Source of the DNA: Urmitella timonensis
Lineage (GTDB): Bacteria; Actinomycetota; Actinomycetes; Actinomycetales; Actinomycetaceae
DNA: 64,000 nucleotides
NCBI GenBank assembly: GCA_900120415.1
Contig: FQLW01000004.1
Span: 43,176 to 107,175 of the forward strand
Direction: 5' to 3'
Under the pieces are notes generated by a model. That model searched no databases and had not been told where the DNA came from. It saw nothing but the letters and a program-made list of their open reading frames with translations. Shown here piece by piece: positions 39,697-52,200 of the stretch. The position numbers and the translations under genes are program-made. The stretch's first letter is position 1, and each line of letters begins with the position of its first letter.

Positions 39697-40470
39697 ATGT
39701 CATGGGTTTTAGTAACTGGAGCTTCCAGTGGGCTAGGGCTAGAGTTTTGTAACCAGTTGGCAGGGCGCGGACACAATGTAGTGATGGTTGCCCGCCGGGA
39801 AAATGTTTTGGTGGCCGAGGCGCAACGCATCGAGAATTACTATGGGGTTACCTGCGAGGTTTTACCCGCAGACTTGGCTACCCAACCGGGGTTGAAAGCG
39901 GTAGCGCGCCGCTTGGCCGCCAATGAGCGCCCAATTTCACTGCTGGTCAATAACGCTGGTTTCGCACTGGCAGAAGATTTTGTGGACGGATCTGCCTCTC
40001 AACAGGTGCGAGGGTTAAATGTGATGGTGAGGGCGGTAATGCTGCTGTCACAAACCGCGGCTTCCCGGATGCGCCGGCGCGGACGGGGTGCAATTTTGAA
40101 CGTGTCCTCGGTAGCCTCTGGTACTGCTATGGGAACCTACGCTGCCCATAAGACCTGGGTAGAAATCTTTAGTTGCGGCCTCGCCGAGGAATTGCGCGGC
40201 AGCGGAGTGCAGGTAATGGCGCTCAAACCCGGCACTACCGATACCGGCTTCTTCAGTAAAATCACTACCAAAATCGAGGACGTACCCACTATTGCCCGGC
40301 TAACCCCGGAATACGTGGTGGAACAAGCCTTGAATGATTTGGCGCGTGGCAAGGTAATCTCGGTGCCTTCCGTTATTTATAAGGTTATGGATTTCTTAAC
40401 TTGGAAAGCCCCTCGTTCTCTGGTGTGCCGTTTCACCGGTTACCTCCAGCGCGACCGTTTCCGGGTCTAG
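39697..40470 (+). CDS. short-chain dehydrogenase/reductase
   Basis: A 257-residue NAD(P)-binding oxidoreductase of the classical SDR type. TGASSGLG binds the cofactor, NNAG stabilises the fold, and the Ser-Tyr-Lys triad is in NVSSVASGTAMGTYAAHKTW. VLVTG with following ARRE favours NADP. The substrate is unknown. Two bases after pyrE and three before the RNA methylase gene. Confidence 0.9.
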   Translation: MSWVLVTGASSGLGLEFCNQLAGRGHNVVMVARRENVLVAEAQRIENYYGVTCEVLPADLATQPGLKAVARRLAANERPISLLVNNAGFALAEDFVDGSASQQVRGLNVMVRAVMLLSQTAASRMRRRGRGAILNVSSVASGTAMGTYAAHKTWVEIFSCGLAEELRGSGVQVMALKPGTTDTGFFSKITTKIEDVPTIARLTPEYVVEQALNDLARGKVISVPSVIYKVMDFLTWKAPRSLVCRFTGYLQRDRFRV

Positions 40471-40473
40471 GGT

Positions 40474-41103
40474 ATGGGTAACGGAGTTGGACCTTGGCCG
40501 GGAGGGCCGGAACACTGGCCAGAGGGCGAGCATTGGGATCCGGATTTGCTGGCGGGAGGCGACCGCCGGAATGTGGAAGATCGTTTCCGCTATTGGCGGC
40601 GGGATGCTATTCGCGATTTCCTAGACAGTGAACGTTTCCCGTTCCAGGTGGCTATCGAAAACCTCGACCATGATTTCAATATCGGATCCATTGTGCGGTC
40701 TGCTAACGCTTTCGGTGCTAACTCGGTACATATTGTGGGGGTACACCGCTGGAATAAACGCGGTGCAATGGTAACCGATCGCTACCAGCATGTAGACCAT
40801 TTCCCGGACGCGTCCTCTTTTGCGCATTGGGCGCGGCAGAGCGGGATTACCTTGATTGGGATTGACAATGTTGAGTGTTCTCAGCCCCTAGAGGGCGCGC
40901 AGTTACCGCAGCGCTGTTGCCTGGTCTTTGGCTCTGAGGCGAACGGTTTGAGCCCAGAAATGATTGCGGAATGTGCCGCAGTTTACGAGATTACCCAATA
41001 TGGATCTACCCGGTCTATCAATGTAGGAGCAGCTGCCGCCGTTGCCATGTGGGCGTGGGTGATTCAACATAACAAAACCGTGGGACACAAGACCCTGCAC
41101 TAA
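40474..41103 (+). CDS. SpoU/TrmH family RNA 2'-O-methyltransferase
   Basis: A 209-residue methylase of the SPOUT class. Motif 1 is NLDHDFNIGSIVRSANAFGANSVHIVG, motif 2 CCLVFGSEANGLSPEMI and motif 3 YGSTRSINVGAAAAVAMWAW, which build the knotted cofactor pocket. The target RNA (tRNA or rRNA) cannot be told. Start ATG three bases after the SDR stop, so read from the pyrE message. Confidence 0.92.
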   Translation: MGNGVGPWPGGPEHWPEGEHWDPDLLAGGDRRNVEDRFRYWRRDAIRDFLDSERFPFQVAIENLDHDFNIGSIVRSANAFGANSVHIVGVHRWNKRGAMVTDRYQHVDHFPDASSFAHWARQSGITLIGIDNVECSQPLEGAQLPQRCCLVFGSEANGLSPEMIAECAAVYEITQYGSTRSINVGAAAAVAMWAWVIQHNKTVGHKTLH

Positions 41104-41158
41104 GCCTGACCTTGTGAGAGAATGAGACCCGTAAGAACTTTAGAAAAGGAGGGCCACA

Positions 41159-42181
41159 GTGCCAATCGCAACCCCTGATGTTTATAACGAAATGCTTAAC
41201 CGCGCTAAGGAAGGCAAATTCGCCTATCCCGCGATTAACGTGACTTCTTCCCAAACGCTGACCGCCGCGATTCGCGGTTTTGCCGAAGCTGAATCTGACG
41301 GCATCATCCAGGTTTCCTCCGGTGGTGCGGATTTCTGGTCGGGCTCCACTGTGAATGACCGGGTAGCTGGTTCCCTGGCTATGGCCGCTTATGCTCGTGA
41401 AATCGCCAAGGGCTACAACGTTACCGTGGCACTGCATACTGACCACTGCTCGAAAGAGAAAATTGATGGTTGGATTCGCCCGCTAATGGAACTGGAAGCT
41501 GAAGAAGTAAAGGCTGGGCGTCTGCCTTTCTTCCAGTCTCATATGTGGGATGGCTCGGCTGTACCGCTAGAAGAGAACCTGGAAATCGCCAAGGAAATGC
41601 TAGAGCTGTCCGTTAAAGCCAACACCATCCTAGAGGTTGAAATCGGGGTTGTCGGTGGCGAAGAAGACGGCGTTGTTGGGGAAATCAACGAAAAGCTGTA
41701 CACCACTGCTGAAGATGGTCTAAAGACTGTTGAAGCTCTAGGTTTGGGCGAGAAGGGTCGTTACATTACCGCTTTGACCTTCGGGAACGTACACGGTGTT
41801 TACAAGCCCGGTCACGTTAAACTGCGCCCAGAAATCCTAGGCGACATCCAGAAAGAGGTCGGAGCTAAAGTCGGTAAAGAAATGCCGTTCGACCTGGTAA
41901 TGCATGGTGGTTCTGGCTCTACTGCCGAGGAGATTGCTACTGCGGTTCGCAACGGTGTTATCAAGATGAACGTAGACACCGATACCCAGTACGCCTTCAC
42001 CCGTCCGGTAGCTGACTGGATGCTAAAGAACTATGACGGTGTGCTGAAGATTGACGGCGAGGTCGGCAACAAGAAGCAGTACGACCCGCGTTCTTGGGGC
42101 AAAGCTGCCGAAGCTGGTATGGCGGCGCGCGTAGTTGAGGCTTGTGAACGCCTCGGCTCGGTCGGCACCAAGATGAAGTAA
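41159..42181 (+). CDS. fba: class II fructose-bisphosphate aldolase
   Basis: A 340-residue zinc aldolase of glycolysis. FAYPAINVTSSQTL is the N-terminal block; metal ligands are in ALHTDHCSKEK, TFGNVHGVYKPG and LVMHGGSGS. GGEEDGV is the active-site loop. Start GTG at 41159 with an excellent aaaaggaggg site. A strong terminator follows 32 bases after the stop, so the gene is the end of its transcript. Confidence 0.96.
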   Translation: MPIATPDVYNEMLNRAKEGKFAYPAINVTSSQTLTAAIRGFAEAESDGIIQVSSGGADFWSGSTVNDRVAGSLAMAAYAREIAKGYNVTVALHTDHCSKEKIDGWIRPLMELEAEEVKAGRLPFFQSHMWDGSAVPLEENLEIAKEMLELSVKANTILEVEIGVVGGEEDGVVGEINEKLYTTAEDGLKTVEALGLGEKGRYITALTFGNVHGVYKPGHVKLRPEILGDIQKEVGAKVGKEMPFDLVMHGGSGSTAEEIATAVRNGVIKMNVDTDTQYAFTRPVADWMLKNYDGVLKIDGEVGNKKQYDPRSWGKAAEAGMAARVVEACERLGSVGTKMK

Positions 42182-42212
42182 CTCTGCTGTTTAGCTAGTT
42201 ACCTAAAGATTC

Positions 42213-42256
42213 AAGGGTAGCCCTGGCGGATTTTCCGCCAGGGCTACCCTTTTTCT
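42213..42256 (+). terminator. intrinsic terminator after fba
   Basis: Perfect 18-bp arms (AAGGGTAGCCCTGGCGGA and complement), a 3-base loop and a T-run. It marks the left boundary of repeat array A. Confidence 0.95.
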
Positions 42257-42351
42257 TGCGCTTTTCGTGGGTTAATGCCGGGTTAATACCCAAAAGGGCA
42301 TTAGCTCGGCATTAGCCCCTTTTTGTTACCGAAACTTACTACCGGAAACAA

Positions 42352-42932
42352 GATCGCCCTCCCGTAACCTAATCACTTTCCTGGCACTACGTATTTAAGG
42401 GACAAAACCACCCTCCCGCGACAAGACCACCCTCCGGTGACAGGATTGCCCTACCGCAATCGAATAGTCCTTTGGGAACAAGACCACCCTCCCGCGACGG
42501 AATCGCCCTCCGGGGTTGGTGTTTTTGGGTGGATAATTCGTATTTTCTTGCCTGTGGAGGGCGTTATTGTCTGTGGAGGGTGATTTTGTATAGGGAAGGT
42601 GTTTTTGTCTATGGAGGGTGTTTTTGCTCGCGTTTCTTCCTGATACTTGACGAAATCGCCCTCCGGGGAGGGTGGTTTTGTCTGATGAGGGTGCTTTTGC
42701 ACAGGGAGGGTGGTTTTGCTGGCTTTTCTGCTGATTATTTGACCGAACCACCCTCCCGCGACGAAACCACCCTCCCGAGTCGTGTTGGAGTCGCTAGAAC
42801 CGGGTCTTTTTTACCGCGCTGGAGGGTGATTTTGTCCGGGGAGGGCGCTATTACCCGCTTTTTCTCCTCTTGCCTGACGAAAGTACCCTCCAGGAACCGA
42901 ATCGCCCTCCGGCGACAGAATTACCCTCCCAA
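42352..42932. repeat. repeat array A: 19-bp CCCTCC/GGAGGG units
   Basis: About 18 copies of CCCTCC or GGAGGG, most followed at fixed distance by RAC-N-RAAYCR (for example CCCTCCGGCGACAGAATTA). Orientation alternates: CCCTCC blocks, then GGAGGG blocks, then a conserved core, then CCCTCC again. Cores lie at about 42613-42666, 42704-42756 and 42840-42892. Open frames in the array shift between units and run on both strands, so it is judged non-coding. It lies between the fba terminator and the carA leader. Confidence 0.85.
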
Positions 42933-43028
42933 TAGAAACGGTTTTGCCGCAGCTACCAGGCAGTGGACAAAAATCACTTCTGGGTGGATGGTTACGCTAT
43001 TATTAGGGGCAGTGAAACTCTTAACCAT

Positions 43029-43060
43029 TTGCTCGCGCCCGCTTGGTGCGAGCAATTTTT
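43029..43060 (+). terminator. terminator-like hairpin in the carAB leader
   Basis: Arms TTGCTCGC and GCGAGCAA, an 11-base loop and five T, located 49 bases before the carA start. It may end transcripts from array A or act as an attenuator of carAB in response to pyrimidines. No PyrR site or leader peptide could be confirmed. Confidence 0.65.
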
Positions 43061-43108
43061 CTATACGCCCTCGCCCGCAAGGCTCAAGCGTAGAAAAGGA
43101 GTAATCGT

Positions 43109-44297
43109 ATGCAGCAGAACTCCTCGGATTTGGCCTTAATCGTGCTGGAGGACGGCTTTATCGCGAAAGGCAAAGCCTGGGGCAAGCGGGGACGCGCCCT
43201 GGGGGAAGTGGTATTCGCGACCGGCATGACCGGATACCAGGAAACCTTGACCGACCCGTCCTATCACCGACAAATAGTTGTCCAAACCGCGCCTCATATC
43301 GGTAACACCGGCGTAAATGAGGTTGATCCAGAGTCAAGCCAGGTCTGGGTAGCCGGATACGTGGTGCGAGATGCCGCCCGACGGGCCTCCAATTGGCGCG
43401 CTACCGGCGACTTGGAAGACCTACTCAAAGACCAGGACGTGGTGGGTATTTGCGAGGTCGATACCCGCGCCCTCACCCTGCATTTGCGCGAAGCCGGTGC
43501 CATGCGGGGCGGAATCTTTTCAGGTGATGCTCTCCCGGCAGGGGCTGCCTATCTTGATCAGGCTACCCGCGACCTTTTGGTGTCAGTTGTGCACGACCAG
43601 CCGGTGATGGCCGGAGCGGCGCTGGCAGCCGATGTGAGTACTCCCGAAAAGTACGTAGTGGAGCCCGCCGGCGAATATGAGGGCAAAGAACCTTTAGCAG
43701 TGGTGGCTGCCCTAGATTTGGGGATTAAGGCGCGCACTCCCGAGCAGATGGCGTTGCGCGGAATCCAAGTGCATGTGTTTCCGCAGCACTCCAGCTTTGC
43801 GGACATCATGTCGGTGAATCCTGATGGGGTGTTTTTCTCTAACGGACCGGGCGATCCGGCCTCAGCAGACCACGAAGTAGCTTTAGCGAGGGCGGTGCTG
43901 GACGCCGGGCTTCCTTTCTTTGGAATCTGTTTCGGCAACCAAATCCTGGGGCGTGCCTTGGGGTATGGAACTTACAAGCTCGCCTACGGTCACCGCGGGG
44001 TAAACCAACCGGTGGTAGATCGCGAAAGCGGGAAAGTGCAGATCACCGCCCATAACCACGGTTTCGCGGTAGATGCCCCGGCTGAACATCCTTCGGTGGC
44101 GCCTTTCGATGGCGGACGCTACGGGCGGGTAGAAGTATCCCACCTGGCTCTAAACGATGGGGTAGTAGAGGGGCTTCGCGCGCTCGACCTGCCGGCTTTC
44201 AGCGTACAGTATCATCCGGAGGCAGCAGCTGGTCCCCACGATGCCCAATATCTCTTTGATAAGTTCCTAACCATGATGCAGGAAGCGAAGGAAAAAC

Positions 44298-44314
<17 letters not shown>
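43109..44314 (+). CDS. carA: carbamoyl-phosphate synthase small subunit
   Basis: A 401-residue glutamine amidotransferase that feeds ammonia to CarB. The N-terminal CPSase domain has [23 protein letters not shown]; the class I amidotransferase half has the catalytic cysteine in [16 protein letters not shown] and the His-Glu pair in [13 protein letters not shown] follows aaaagga. It overlaps carB by 17 bases. Confidence 0.96.
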
Positions 44315-47594
<3,280 letters not shown>

Positions 47595-47650
47595 CTACCC
47601 GCCACCAAACAAACTAGCGAACATGGGTAACTAAGAGCCCCAGCGCCCTC

Positions 47651-47686
47651 GCCCCCTAGTTAGCTAGGGAGCGTATTGGGTTTTTC
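47651..47686 (+). terminator. weak hairpin after carB
   Basis: GCCCCCTAG and CTAGGGAGC pair with one mismatch around a TTAG loop, followed eight bases later by TTTTT. It lies between the convergent carB and TPM-protein genes. Confidence 0.4.
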
Positions 47687-47693
47687 GCTGGTT

Positions 47694-50600
47694 CTAGCTG
47701 CCTAGGCGCTGTTTTGCTACATCATTTTCGGCTAGACGCTGCGCCTGTTCAGTTTGTTGTTTAGCGCGTTGCAGCAAGCGGAGTGCTTCTTGGGTGTCAT
47801 GGCTACCGGGCTGGTCAAGACGCATTAGCGTACGATTTGCTAGGTCTAGCATGGTGCGCGCTGCCACCCCAACATGGGTGGTGTGCACCCCGATATAGTC
47901 ATCGACAGCTGCCATTAAAATCGCTATCTGTTCGCTGAGCGGGGCAACTTTTTCTTCAAAAGTTAAAGCAGTTTTGACTTTTTCTGCTGCCTGTAAAGCT
48001 GCTTCTTCTGCGCTTGCCTGGCGAACAATCTTGCGTGCCTGCAACAGAAGATTCTCGGTACGCACAGTAGCTTTTAATACTTCGTTTTCCTGCCCCATCT
48101 TGTCCATAGCGGTTGCATCTTCAATCAGGTTTTGTGCGCGAGAAAGTAACTTGTGCGCCCCCATGACGTCTTCTCCGATGCGGGCGGCTTTCTGCGGGTC
48201 TTGATTTTGAATACGTTCAACAATTAATCGGCATTTAACCAGCTCTTCGCGGCAGTTTACAATTTCACGTTCAAAGGATTGAGTAATCTGTGACACCGGG
48301 GTTTGCTGGTGATATAGATTCGTGAAATGGGTAATCTGATCGCGTAGTTTCCGCAAGGGACCAGGCAGGTTAGCGGAAACGATTTGCTGATTTATAGGAC
48401 GGGACTGTAATTGGGCGGTCGCGAACTCGCCGAAAGCTGCTCGTACCGCGTCTTGCGCATTTACCAGCGCTAATGCGAATGGTTGGGTTACGGTCTTTCC
48501 GGAGCGCTCTTGAGCCAACGCCAGCTTGCTGGCACCTTTACGTACCCAGGAATCAGCCTGTCGCAATCCTTTGGTGAAGTCGGGTTGCTGAGAAACCGAT
48601 TTGGCTGGTGGTTGCGATGGCTGGTTGGGGGTTAAATGGTTTTCTAGCCCTGGTTTGTGCTCTTGAGGACGGGTAGCCGTTTCGTTTTGGCGGGACGTTT
48701 TCGGCGCTAGGGCGGGTTTTGAAAGCGGAGCTGCCGGGCGAGATATCGGCGTAGACATTTGGGGACTCATATGGATAGCTAGCTGCGGGCTAAGTTGGGG
48801 AATTGCCTGAGCCGCTGCGGCAACGGGTACTTGCGGAACAGCTTGCGATACCGCCGGGAGCTTCACTTGGGGGCTACCTTGTGGTGACCATTGGGTCTGG
48901 TCTTTGCCAGGATGCGCAGTTTCGGTTTGAAGCTGCTGGTTGGGCGTCCCAGCCCGAACGTGGCTCTCAATATGAGGAGTAGCTGCCGGCGTAAGCTGCG
49001 CATTTAAGGGGTGCTTCGCTACTTCTGGTTTGCCTGGTTGCTGCGCGGGGAGGGAGCTGGTCGATTCCATCCCGGCAGCCCCCTGTGGGGCTGGAATAGG
49101 GGCATTTTGGCTCTGGTAGGTAGGCTGTTCAGTTCGCCCCGCAGCTTTGAGCTGTTCTTGTTCCTGGCGGAAACGGCTAGCTGCCTGAGCGCGAGCCTTC
49201 GCCCTCGCAATTTCATCGCGACGCTCTTGACCATAGGCTTTAATCTGAGCTGCCGAAGTGACCTGGGTGTCGTCATCATTGGCTTCGGGGGGAAGATAAG
49301 TGGTTGTTCCCGGGTTCAAGACTGAGCTATGAGCCGTTGGAGTGGACACTGGGGCTGCAACCGTTGGTAAGGACGCAGAACCGCTGGCAGCTGCCGGTAA
49401 CGGGGAGAGGGTCGGGGCTTTAAGAGATGCCTGTAGCGACTGGGCGTTATTTCCCGGCTGCGTTTGCACCGGATTATCCCCTGGTCGTGCCGATGGGGCA
49501 TTACTACCTGATAGGGTGGTGAATCCTGGCGGTGCTGCTTGCGGAGTGACCGGTGGTATCTGCGGCGAGGGTTGTGCCGTGATATTTGCTTCCTGATTGG
49601 TGCGGGCGGCAGCCGAGCGCGCCAAAGCTAGCTGATCTAGCTCTGCTAAAGAAGGAACTTTCCCGTTTTCAGATTTAAAATCCGGGCTAAATGGTTGCGC
49701 ATTAGTCGAGGGCGCAGCGGAAAGCGGAGCCGGAGCGTTTGACTCCTTGCGGGATTGGGTAGAAGTAACTGATAGCGAGGAGGAGGGCGGCTCGTCCTTT
49801 AACGCATTGCCAGAAGCTAAAACGTTTTCACCGGTAGATGTCGGCAAAGCCGCTTTACTCAAGGCGGGACTTAACTCCGGTTTTGTTTCACTGCGCCTTG
49901 ATTTATCTTTCTTCTTACCGCGCCCTAGTTTGCGCCCAAAGCGTCGTTTACGTGGCTCCTCGTCCTCGTCCTCGTCAGTTGCTTGTGAGGTAGCAGCATT
50001 AACAAGCACCGTATCTTCTCCGTCGAGAGCAGTAGCTACGTTAGGGGTAACAGCCGAATCTACGCCGGGGGTAGCCGGTGCGCCTGTATACGCGGGGTTG
50101 CTGTTTGCTTGCTGGTTGTCCTCAGTTTTAGTCGCAGCTGTGCCCTGGCTCTCTTTGGCTTCTAAATGGTCTTTAGCGCGACGGCGCGCTTTAAGTACCC
50201 GGGAAAGCACCACAATCACCACAATCAGGGCGATTAGGAACGCAATCATTGCCCAAGGGGTCACCGATAACCCCAGACCCATTTCCGGGGCTTTATCGGA
50301 AAGGGCGTCTAGGAAAGCCAATACCGCCTCGGGATATTTTTGCTGGTTAAGTAGAGGAACCATTTTTCCGGCAGCTAAAGCAGATAAGTCCTCTTGGGAG
50401 AGTTTTGCGGCATTATCGGCTGAAGCTAAATACATGGTCTGATTAGGGTTATCCGCTACCACCGAGAGCATATAGGAACCTTGAGGAGCCCCCGATTTTT
50501 GCAGAGCCATCAAGTTCCAATTGCTAACGGTGTCGTTGGAATATTCAGAGGGGAAAGCCACATATACGTGCAATCCCGAACGATCTAGGGAAGCTAGGCG

Positions 50601-50771
50601 CTCTTTAACTTCCTCCGCCTTAGCGCCCATTTTGTTTCCTGGGTCATAAATATGGTTAGAAATTTTTGGTGGTTCTTCCGCGTAAGCCACATTTCCGGTA
50701 ATAGCGAAACTGGCAAAAAGCGCCGTTATCAGCATTATCGCCAGTAAAGTAGCCTTTTTAACTATTCTCAT
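47694..50771 (-). CDS. secreted TPM-domain protein with long linker
   Basis: A 1025-residue envelope protein. A signal peptide spans residues 1-31 (cleavage after AYA), followed by a TPM domain (about 35-165, HIYDPGNKMGAKAEEVKERLASLDRSGLHVYVAFP). A membrane helix lies at about 177-196, then a basic RRRAK stretch. Residues about 220-720 are a Pro/Gln/Ala/Ser-rich low-complexity linker, and the last 300 are helical coiled coil. TPM domains are found in membrane-associated phosphatases, but catalysis is unproved here. Topology would place linker and coiled coil in the cytosol. Confidence 0.82.
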   Translation of the reverse strand: MRIVKKATLLAIMLITALFASFAITGNVAYAEEPPKISNHIYDPGNKMGAKAEEVKERLASLDRSGLHVYVAFPSEYSNDTVSNWNLMALQKSGAPQGSYMLSVVADNPNQTMYLASADNAAKLSQEDLSALAAGKMVPLLNQQKYPEAVLAFLDALSDKAPEMGLGLSVTPWAMIAFLIALIVVIVVLSRVLKARRRAKDHLEAKESQGTAATKTEDNQQANSNPAYTGAPATPGVDSAVTPNVATALDGEDTVLVNAATSQATDEDEDEEPRKRRFGRKLGRGKKKDKSRRSETKPELSPALSKAALPTSTGENVLASGNALKDEPPSSSLSVTSTQSRKESNAPAPLSAAPSTNAQPFSPDFKSENGKVPSLAELDQLALARSAAARTNQEANITAQPSPQIPPVTPQAAPPGFTTLSGSNAPSARPGDNPVQTQPGNNAQSLQASLKAPTLSPLPAAASGSASLPTVAAPVSTPTAHSSVLNPGTTTYLPPEANDDDTQVTSAAQIKAYGQERRDEIARAKARAQAASRFRQEQEQLKAAGRTEQPTYQSQNAPIPAPQGAAGMESTSSLPAQQPGKPEVAKHPLNAQLTPAATPHIESHVRAGTPNQQLQTETAHPGKDQTQWSPQGSPQVKLPAVSQAVPQVPVAAAAQAIPQLSPQLAIHMSPQMSTPISRPAAPLSKPALAPKTSRQNETATRPQEHKPGLENHLTPNQPSQPPAKSVSQQPDFTKGLRQADSWVRKGASKLALAQERSGKTVTQPFALALVNAQDAVRAAFGEFATAQLQSRPINQQIVSANLPGPLRKLRDQITHFTNLYHQQTPVSQITQSFEREIVNCREELVKCRLIVERIQNQDPQKAARIGEDVMGAHKLLSRAQNLIEDATAMDKMGQENEVLKATVRTENLLLQARKIVRQASAEEAALQAAEKVKTALTFEEKVAPLSEQIAILMAAVDDYIGVHTTHVGVAARTMLDLANRTLMRLDQPGSHDTQEALRLLQRAKQQTEQAQRLAENDVAKQRLGS

Positions 50772-50901
50772 TTAAGTTTCTCCCTAACTTATGAGACGAG
50801 ACCGGAGCAGATTAAATCCCCACTTTGCACTATCATATGCAAAGAAGTGGGTTACATGTTGCCTCATGTCACCTAGATTAAGAAAAAGTAGGGAGAAATC
50901 A

Positions 50902-51279
50902 GTGCCAACCGGAAAAGTTAAGTGGTTTGATGCCGATAAAGGGTTCGGGTTTATCACTGCGGATGACGGTTCGCAAGTGTTTTTACACGCCAGCGTGTTA
51001 CCGGTCGGCGATAAACCTCCCTCGGCGGGAACGCGGGTAGAGTTTTCAGTTGCCGACTCACGCCGCGGTCCGCAAGCCCTATCGGTGCAGGTATTACAGC
51101 GAACGCCCTCGGTAGCAAAAAATCTGCGGCGCAAACCGAAAGACATGGTGCCGGTAGTAGAAGATTTGATTAAATTATTGGATGCTTCCTCTGGGCATTT
51201 ACGTCACGGACGCTACCCAGATAACGGGGCAAAAATCGCGCAGCTGCTGCGGGCAGTGGCACAAGATTTTGATGCCTAG
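50902..51279 (+). CDS. cold-shock domain protein with C-terminal extension
   Basis: A 125-residue protein. The N-terminal cold-shock domain (VPTGKVKWFDADKGFGFITADDGSQVFLHASVL) has both RNA-binding motifs KGFGFI and VFLHA. About 60 extra residues follow, with a helical segment (DMVPVVEDLIKLLDASSGHLRHGRYPDNGAKIAQLLRAVAQDF). The GTG at 50902 has agggagaa upstream; the open frame reaches back to 50791 without similarity. The extended form next to a DUF3027 gene is characteristic of actinobacteria. Confidence 0.92.
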   Translation: MPTGKVKWFDADKGFGFITADDGSQVFLHASVLPVGDKPPSAGTRVEFSVADSRRGPQALSVQVLQRTPSVAKNLRRKPKDMVPVVEDLIKLLDASSGHLRHGRYPDNGAKIAQLLRAVAQDFDA

Positions 51280-51304
51280 GAGCGTTTACATCAGAAAGAC
51301 GCAT

Positions 51305-52078
51305 ATGAGTGAAACTAATCGACGGAAATCGGGAAAAGTAGATGCGATTCTCGCTGATGCGATTGATATTGCCCTCCAGGGGCTTTCTCCGATTGCTAAA
51401 CCGGAAGAAATCGGTAAACATTTAGCGGTAACTAGCGAGGGTGAACGGCTCGCTACTCACAGTTTTGAATGTTTGAAACCCGGATATCGGGGTTGGCATT
51501 GGGTAGCGGTTTTGGCCCGGGTTCCGCGCGGACGTAAAGCCACGGTTTGTGAGATTGATTTACTTCCGGGCGAGGACGCGCTGTTGGCTCGCCCCTGGGT
51601 TCCGTGGGCAGAGCGGCTACGTCCTCAAGATGTTAAACGGGGTGACGTCCTGCCGTATGTTCCTGACGATGAACGTTTAGATCCGTCCTACCAGGACACC
51701 TCCGCTGAGGACTTGGATAGGCGCACGGTAGAGGAGCTGGGGTTAGGGCGGGCACGGGTATTGTCAGCCGTGGGCAGAAAGCAAGCAGCTAAACGTTGGT
51801 ATCAATCTGAACAAGGACCTGCCCGCCGGGGAATAACCCGTAAGAAAATGCCAGAAAATACCTGTTCCACCTGTGGTTTTATGCTTAAGTTGGCGGGTAG
51901 TATGCGCACCATGTTTGGGGTATGTACGAATGAATGGTCGGTTGATGATGGGCGAGTAGTCTCGGTAGATCACACCTGCGGCTCCCATTCAGAAACCGAT
52001 GTGAAGATAGATACTTCCCCTTGGCAGCCCACTCCTGCGCGCCTGGATGAACTGGATGTGGTACAGGTCGATATTTAA
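51305..52078 (+). CDS. DUF3027 family protein
   Basis: A 257-residue protein of unknown function found beside the extended cold-shock gene in many actinobacteria. The N-terminal half has the family block HSFECLKPGYRGWHWVAVLARVPRGRKATVCEIDLLPG. The C-terminal quarter has a probable zinc site (ENTCSTCGFMLKL ... MFGVCTNEWS ... DHTCGSHSE). Start ATG at 51305; an open frame extends 123 bases into the cold-shock gene. Possible RNA-related role by context only. Confidence 0.88.
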   Translation: MSETNRRKSGKVDAILADAIDIALQGLSPIAKPEEIGKHLAVTSEGERLATHSFECLKPGYRGWHWVAVLARVPRGRKATVCEIDLLPGEDALLARPWVPWAERLRPQDVKRGDVLPYVPDDERLDPSYQDTSAEDLDRRTVEELGLGRARVLSAVGRKQAAKRWYQSEQGPARRGITRKKMPENTCSTCGFMLKLAGSMRTMFGVCTNEWSVDDGRVVSVDHTCGSHSETDVKIDTSPWQPTPARLDELDVVQVDI

Positions 52079-52200
52079 CCTTGCGCTCAAATCCCAAGAG
52101 CTAGAGTCATTGCGTGGGGAGATGCAACTAAGTTGCGCATAGCGGGCAAGATTGGGAAAAACCTGGGAATATGCCGATAATAGGGCAGTAAGTAACTTCT

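Noticed and set aside
42988..43104. Possible leader peptide for carAB starting MVTLLLGAVKLL
   Set aside because: No ribosome site is evident, it is the tail of a frame running through array A, and it has no run of regulatory codons (Arg) expected for attenuation control.
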